Origin: Nakamurella deserti
Lineage (GTDB): Bacteria; Actinomycetota; Actinomycetes; Mycobacteriales; Nakamurellaceae
Direction of reading: 5' to 3'
NCBI RefSeq assembly: GCF_003260015.1
Contig: NZ_QCXS01000002.1
Span: 310,001-374,000 of the forward strand
Length of the DNA: 64,000 nt
Shown: in pieces, positions 59,829 to 64,000 of the stretch
How positions within the stretch are numbered: the stretch's first letter is position 1
Layout: each line of letters opens with the position of its first letter
Notes under the pieces: generated by a model
Seen by the model: only the letters and a program-made list of their open reading frames with translations
What the model was told of the DNA's origin: nothing
The model's database searches: none
Translations under genes and position numbers: made by a program

Positions 59829-60666
59829 TCCGCGGCGCGCGGCGGTCCTGGGATCCCCGGTCGGTCACTCGCTCTCACCCGTCCTGCACCGCGCCGCCTA
59901 CGCCGCGCTGGGGCTGACCGGATGGACCTACGACGCCATCGACATCGGCGCCGACGGCGCGCTGCTGCCCGACATCGTGCGGCGCAGCGGGACCGGGTGG
60001 GCCGGCTTCAGCGTGACCATGCCCGGCAAACCGGGGGCGGCGGCCATCGCCGACGACCGCAGTACCCGGGTCCGACGGCTCGGGGTGGCCAACACCCTCG
60101 TCCGGCACGACGGCGGCTGGGCCGCGGAGAACACCGACGTCGACGGTGTGGCCGGCGCACTCACCGCCGCCGGCGCGACCGGACTGCGACGGGGCCTGAT
60201 CATCGGAGCCGGCGGCACCGGCATGGCGGCGCTGCTCGCCCTGTCCGAGCTCGGCGTCACCGACCTCGTCGTGGCGGGCCGCCGCGAGAGCAGCACCGCC
60301 GCCGCCCTGGAACTCGCGCATGCGCTCGGGCTCGGAGCCCGGCACGCCGCGCTCGATCCGGACGGCATCGCCGCGGTCGCCGCCGAGGTCGACGTCGCCG
60401 TGGCCACCGCGCCGGCCGGTGCGCTGGACGCACTGGCCGCACCGCTGGCCGGCGTTCCGGTGCTGTTCGACGCGATCTACCACCCCTGGCCGACCGCGCT
60501 GGCCGCCGCGGGTGCCGCCGGCCGCATCACGGTCACCGGGCTGGACATGCTGCTGCACCAGGCGTTCCGTCAGGTCGAGCTGATGACCGGCCGGGCGGCT
60601 CCGCGGGCGGCGATGCGGGACGCGTTGATCGCCGCCGCCGGCGCGACGCTGCCGCTGCCGTACTGA
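59815..60666 (+). CDS. aroE: Shikimate dehydrogenase
   Basis: AroE (283 aa) reduces 3-dehydroshikimate with NADPH in aromatic amino acid synthesis. The shikimate site includes GSPVGHSLSPVLHRAAY and the catalytic Lys72 in FSVTMPGKPGA; NTDVDG completes it. The NADP loop is GAGGTG (residues 131-136), and the C-terminal GLDMLLHQAFRQVELMTG is conserved. GTG at 59815 lies within the mltG end. Neighbours are as in mycobacteria. Confidence 0.94.
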   Translation: MSSADPRRAAVLGSPVGHSLSPVLHRAAYAALGLTGWTYDAIDIGADGALLPDIVRRSGTGWAGFSVTMPGKPGAAAIADDRSTRVRRLGVANTLVRHDGGWAAENTDVDGVAGALTAAGATGLRRGLIIGAGGTGMAALLALSELGVTDLVVAGRRESSTAAALELAHALGLGARHAALDPDGIAAVAAEVDVAVATAPAGALDALAAPLAGVPVLFDAIYHPWPTALAAAGAAGRITVTGLDMLLHQAFRQVELMTGRAAPRAAMRDALIAAAGATLPLPY

Positions 60667-60984
60667 CGCACGTCGAATCCGCGCGGTGACCGCGCCCCGA
60701 CGCCGCCGCCGTGACCCGGCCGCTGCGACGCCGCCGCTGCGACCGCGTCGCCGCGACCGCGTCGCCGTGGACCGCGATGCGCCCGCCGCGCGGTCCGGGC
60801 CACCGCACGCGTCGCGGCTCGCCGCGAGGACGTCGGTGCGCGGCCGGCCAGGCCGGCCCCGGGAGCCCTAGCCGGGCTGGTCGCCCCCGGGTCGGTCCCG
60901 GTCCGGAGCCGTGCGGAACGGTGCCTCGCACCGAGGTGGGGACAGGTCCGTCGCTGCGCGCAGTCGGTCTGACACAGTGGGTCG
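60667..60984. other. Intergenic region, aroE to prepilin peptidase
   Basis: A 318-nt GC-rich region. GCGCGG-TGA-CCGCGC near 60681-60695 may end aroE. Short CGCCGCTGCGACCGCGTCGC repeats follow. At the right end CACAGT (60973-60978) lies 6 nt before the next ATG, a possible leaderless promoter. No gene is supported. Confidence 0.45.
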
Positions 60985-61665
60985 ATGTCCAGCTGGCTCG
61001 TCCCCGCGCTCTGCGCCCTCGGCGGTGCCGCCGCCGGCGCGGCGTCCCGGGTGCTGCTCGGCCGGTTGCGCCGGGGGACCGTGGTGCGCCCGGGGCCGCT
61101 GGAGGTGGCGTCCGCGCTCCTCGCCGGCCTCGGTGGAGCGTCGTCGTTCCCCGACGGGCCGTGGCCGCTGGTGCTCTGGGTCGGGGTGCTGGCCGTTCCG
61201 CTCGCCGCGGTGGACCTGCGCCACCACCGGCTGCCCGACGCGCTGACCCTGCCGGCCGTGCCGCTGACCCTGGTGGTGTGCGCGATCGACCGGTGGTGGG
61301 GCGGCGGCACCGGAGACCTGGGGCGGGCGGCGGTCGCCGGCGCCGCCGTCGGCGGGCTGTTCCTGCTGCTGGCGACCCTCCGGCCGGACGCGATGGGCCG
61401 CGGTGACGCCAAACTCGCGTTCGGCCTGGGGATCGCGCTGGGCTACGTGTCGTGGCCGGCGGTGCTGCTGGGGATGTTCGGCGGCTTCCTCGCCGGGTCA
61501 CTCGTCGGGCTGGCCGGCGTGGTGACCCGGCGGTTCGGCCTGCGCTCGGCCATCGCGTTCGGGCCGGCGCTGCTGCTCGGTTGCTGGGTGGTGCTGGCGG
61601 TGCCGTCGCTGCCCGCCTGGTTCAGCGGTACTGCTGGAGCTTCCGCTGCAGCAGGTTGGCCTTGA
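60985..61665 (+). CDS. Prepilin peptidase (A24 type, short form)
   Basis: A 226-aa membrane aspartyl protease that should process type IV prepilin-like or Tad/Flp pilins. The two catalytic aspartates fit Asp77 (AVDLRHHRLPDALTLP) and Asp141 (GRGDAKLAFGLGIALGY), embedded in about six to seven helices. The N-terminal methylation domain of full-length PilD is missing, as in actinobacterial homologues (Rv2551c-like). No pilin genes are in the window. The end overlaps the convergent membrane protein gene by 44 nt. Confidence 0.88.
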   Translation: MSSWLVPALCALGGAAAGAASRVLLGRLRRGTVVRPGPLEVASALLAGLGGASSFPDGPWPLVLWVGVLAVPLAAVDLRHHRLPDALTLPAVPLTLVVCAIDRWWGGGTGDLGRAAVAGAAVGGLFLLLATLRPDAMGRGDAKLAFGLGIALGYVSWPAVLLGMFGGFLAGSLVGLAGVVTRRFGLRSAIAFGPALLLGCWVVLAVPSLPAWFSGTAGASAAAGWP

Positions 61666-62362
61666 CCGTGCGGAAGTACTCGCTGGACGCCGGCAGGTAC
61701 ATCAGCACGATGCCCGCGATGGCGAGGACGGCGCCGATCCACCCGGTGAGCGACGACGTGGACGACGTGTAGGTGCGGTCGGCCACCGTGACCGAGCCGG
61801 TCGCGTTGACCGTGGACAGCAGCGACAGCGCGGACAGCACGGTCAGGGTGATGCGGGCCCAGTTGCGGCCGGCACGCATCTTGAACGCGAACAGCAGGTA
61901 CAACCCGAAGAACACCACACCGACGCCGATGAGGATGCCCTTGGCGACGTTGACGACGCTCTGCACCGACACCCCGTTGAGGTCCCGCTGCGCACTGGCG
62001 CCGGCCTCCCGCACGGCCTGGTCCCAGATGTCGGAGTTCAGCGCGAGCACGATGCCGATCAGCGCGATCACCGCGGTCAGGACGTACACGCCGAAGGCCG
62101 CGGTGACGGTCGTCGGGGTGGCGGTCTTCCCCGCCGCCCGGCTCGGGTCGTCGTAGCCGCCGCCCGGGTAGCCCTGCTGCGGGTAGTTCTGCTGGGGATA
62201 CCCCTGCTGCTGCGGGTAGCCCTGCTGACCCGGGTACTGCTGGTGGCCCGGGTACGGCCCGGAGCCGCCCTGCTGCGGGTACGCCTGGCCCTGCTGCGGA
62301 TACTGCGGGTACTGCTGCGGCTGCTGCGGCTGGTTCTGGGGCGGTTGGTACGGATCCGACAT
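61622..62362 (-). CDS. Membrane protein with Pro/Gln/Tyr-rich N-terminus
   Basis: A 246-aa protein not recognised by name. The first 75 residues are repeats of YPQQ/GYPQQ type and should be disordered and cytosolic. Four hydrophobic helices follow: VYVLTAVIALIGIVLALN, VVNVAKGILIGVGVVFFGLYLLFAF, WARITLTVLSALSLLSTV and WIGAVLAIAGIVLMYL. A basic tail (FRTVKANLLQRKLQQYR) ends it. CAGGAG precedes the ATG. Such proline-rich four-helix proteins are common in Actinobacteria, with unknown function. Confidence 0.82.
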   Translation of the reverse strand: MSDPYQPPQNQPQQPQQYPQYPQQGQAYPQQGGSGPYPGHQQYPGQQGYPQQQGYPQQNYPQQGYPGGGYDDPSRAAGKTATPTTVTAAFGVYVLTAVIALIGIVLALNSDIWDQAVREAGASAQRDLNGVSVQSVVNVAKGILIGVGVVFFGLYLLFAFKMRAGRNWARITLTVLSALSLLSTVNATGSVTVADRTYTSSTSSLTGWIGAVLAIAGIVLMYLPASSEYFRTVKANLLQRKLQQYR

Positions 62363-62443
62363 GACGTGCTCCTGGGGCCGTGCGGGCGGGAAACCTCCGG
62401 GGCGAAGTATGCCAGCAGGTCACAGCGCGCGACGGGGAATGCG

Positions 62444-63343
62444 TCAGTCCACCGGGTGGGCCGCCACGACCGCCGCGCAGCCCGCCGGATCGAGGTCGAA
62501 CACGGTCGCGGCCCCGTCCACCGGGATCACCGAGACGGTGTGCGTGTCGCGGTACAGCCGCACCAGGTTGAACGCCGTGGACCGGGTGGTGTGCTCGTGG
62601 CCGGCCGGGCCGAGGGGATCGGTGCGGATGGCGGTGGACCCGGCCACGGCGACCGGCACGCCGCCCAGCGTGCCGCTCTGCGCCAGGTGGTGGTGCCCGG
62701 CCAGCACCAGCCGGACGTCGGTGCCGGCGATGACGTCGGCCAACGCGCGGCGGGAGGCCCGTTCGAGGGTGAAGTAGGTCAGCAGCGGGGTCGGCGGCGG
62801 GACCGGCGCGTGGTGCAGGACCACGACGGTGCCGTCCGGCGCGGGCGTGCCGAGGATGCGCGAGAGCTCGGCGAGGGTGTCGTCGGTCAGGCGGCCGTGT
62901 CCCTTGCCGACGATGGTGCTGTCCAGCGTGACGATCCGCAGCCGGTCGCCGAGCAGGATCCGCTGTACCCGGGGATCGGTGTCGTCCACGCCGAGGAGCT
63001 CACGGTGGAACGCCACCCGGACGTCGTGGTTGCCGGTGGCGTACACGAGCGGCACCCCGAGGGGTTCGACCGCGGCCCGCAGCCGCCGGTAGGCGTCCGG
63101 GTCGCCGGTGTCGGTCAGGTCCCCCGACAGCACGATGGCGTCGAAGCGGTGCCCGTTGGCCTGCCCGCGGCGCAGCTCGGCCACCACCGCGGCCAGCGTG
63201 ACCTCCGGATCGACCACGCCGTTGTAGAGCACACCGGTCGACGTCAGGTGGCAGTCCGACAGGTGCACGATCGTGTGTCCGGCGACCTCGGGAGGCTCTC
63301 CGTCGGGGGTCACCGGCGTCGGTCCTCCCGCCGTCGGCGGCAT
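62444..63343 (-). CDS. Calcineurin-like metallophosphoesterase (CpdA/Icc type)
   Basis: A 299-aa class III phosphodiesterase. The metal-binding blocks appear in order: VHLSDCHL (Asp30, His32), VLSGDLTDTGD, YATGNHDVR, VLHHAPVP and VLAGHHHLAQSG. This order fits the Icc/CpdA group that includes mycobacterial Rv0805, so cyclic nucleotide or phospholipid diester hydrolysis is possible. The start at ATG 63343 lies 4 nt after the upstream HAD gene stop; an upstream TTG is an alternative. The two form an operon. Confidence 0.88.
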   Translation of the reverse strand: MPPTAGGPTPVTPDGEPPEVAGHTIVHLSDCHLTSTGVLYNGVVDPEVTLAAVVAELRRGQANGHRFDAIVLSGDLTDTGDPDAYRRLRAAVEPLGVPLVYATGNHDVRVAFHRELLGVDDTDPRVQRILLGDRLRIVTLDSTIVGKGHGRLTDDTLAELSRILGTPAPDGTVVVLHHAPVPPPTPLLTYFTLERASRRALADVIAGTDVRLVLAGHHHLAQSGTLGGVPVAVAGSTAIRTDPLGPAGHEHTTRSTAFNLVRLYRDTHTVSVIPVDGAATVFDLDPAGCAAVVAAHPVD

Positions 63344-63347
63344 CGGC

Positions 63348-64000
63348 TCAGCGGTCAACGGGGGCCTCCGGATCGGTCGACCAGCGGACGAGGGCGGGCA
63401 GCAGCGGCGCGAGTTCGGTCGCGCGCCACGTCGGCGTGCCGAGGCGACGGTCGAAGCGGTCGATGTGCGCGGTGCGGCCGCCCGCCTCGTGGACGGCGGC
63501 GAGATCGGCCGCCCAGCGGTCACCGATGCCCAGGACGCGGCGGGGGTCGCCGGTGCGGGCGACGGCGTCCGCGGCGATGGCGCGCAGTCCGTCGGGCTTG
63601 CCGGCCCCGCTGATGATCCGGTCCACGGCGGCGGTCAGCCCGACCGCGTCGAGCACCTCCGCGATGCCCGCCTCGGGGGCGTTGGTGACCAGCCACACCT
63701 GGTCGGACTCGTCGAGACCGTCGAGCCAGTCGGTGAGTCCGGGTTGCGCGTCGAGGGCGAACGCACTGCGCACGACATCCTCCCGGCTCTGCGCGTAGGC
63801 GGCACGACGCGCGTCCAGGGGCACCCCGGCTCCGTCGCTCATGGCGTGGACCACCTCGTAGCCGTCCTCGGCGGTGGCGAAGACGTCGGGGACGCCGGGC
63901 GGCGCGACGCGGCCCTCCAGGAACGATCGCATGCCGCCGATGATGAGGGTGGCGGTGGTCGGGTCGACCAGCTCGGCAACGCGCCGGGCGTAGGCCTGGA
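63348..64000 (-). CDS. HAD-superfamily hydrolase (partial, 5' end beyond the window)
   Basis: The frame is open to the window edge: QAYARRVAELVDPTTATLIIGGM continues into the ATG at 63932, so the N-terminus with the nucleophile DXD motif lies outside. Visible HAD motifs are II (VWLVTNAPEAG), III (Lys in SGAGKPDGLRAIAAD) and IV (VLGIGDRWAADLAAVHEAGGRTAHID). The substrate is unknown. It precedes the metallophosphoesterase by 4 nt. An internal start at 63932 would remove motif I and is therefore unlikely. Confidence 0.7.
   Translation of the reverse strand, partial: QAYARRVAELVDPTTATLIIGGMRSFLEGRVAPPGVPDVFATAEDGYEVVHAMSDGAGVPLDARRAAYAQSREDVVRSAFALDAQPGLTDWLDGLDESDQVWLVTNAPEAGIAEVLDAVGLTAAVDRIISGAGKPDGLRAIAADAVARTGDPRRVLGIGDRWAADLAAVHEAGGRTAHIDRFDRRLGTPTWRATELAPLLPALVRWSTDPEAPVDR

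Overview
The window is chromosomal DNA of a high-GC (roughly 70% or more) Actinobacterium. The gene order follows a mycobacterial-type backbone: PIM acyltransferase, PimA and a Nudix protein; then pdxS, pdxT, yebC, ruvCAB, yajC-secD-secF, apt, rel, a PPIase, an MBL hydrolase and hisS; then an Rv2578c-type radical SAM gene, rarA, alaS-ruvX-mltG-aroE and a prepilin peptidase. PI-mannoside genes, an F420-type nitroreductase and GTG starts or leaderless promoters agree with this. The style (spacious GC-rich repeats, secreted ExeM nuclease) would suit Nakamurella or a relative, but the genus is inference. I see no rRNA, tRNA, CRISPR array, insertion sequence or prophage.

Layout. 0-4.1 kb: phosphatidylinositol mannoside genes, a LemA-like/Nudix fusion and a DUF3048 lipoprotein. 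4.3-11.2 kb: vitamin B6 synthesis (pdxS and pdxT) split by a secreted nuclease, a divergent MocR/PdxR-type regulator and a YczE-family membrane protein that overlaps pdxT. 11.3-14.8 kb: yebC and ruvCAB. 15.0-22.1 kb: protein export (yajC-secD-secF), apt and the (p)ppGpp enzyme Rel. 22.1-30.7 kb: winged-helix protein, membrane PPIase, MBL hydrolase-hisS, a polyprenyl glycosylphosphotransferase, then a glycolipid-binding/radical SAM pair. 30.7-35.1 kb: a repeat-rich, gene-poor stretch with three different tandem arrays around an F420-type enzyme and an asparagine-type permease. 35.1-39.0 kb: a DEAD-box helicase divergent from aspS. 39.1-44.3 kb: an operon of a circularly permuted ATP-grasp/alpha-E fusion, a transglutaminase-like protease and a zinc metallopeptidase. 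44.4-54.0 kb: oxidoreductase, MFS exporter under a palindromic operator, rarA-quinone oxidoreductase, a NarL-type two-component pair and an ABC-2 exporter. 54.3-60.7 kb: DUF948, DUF6167, alaS, ruvX, mltG, aroE. 60.9-64 kb: prepilin peptidase, a membrane protein, a metallophosphoesterase and a HAD hydrolase that runs off the end.

The points most worth following are: (i) the MocR-YczE-PdxT arrangement, with two copies of a GGCCA-N12-TGGCC inverted repeat exactly 63 bp apart, which ties an uncharacterised membrane family to vitamin B6; (ii) the ATP-grasp/alpha-E/transglutaminase/peptidase operon with a possible 17-residue leader peptide; (iii) a complete MFS promoter with an operator over its -10 but no regulator gene beside it; and (iv) an unusual density of minisatellites, both between genes and inside proteins (SecD, PPIase, ATP-grasp, DEAD helicase).
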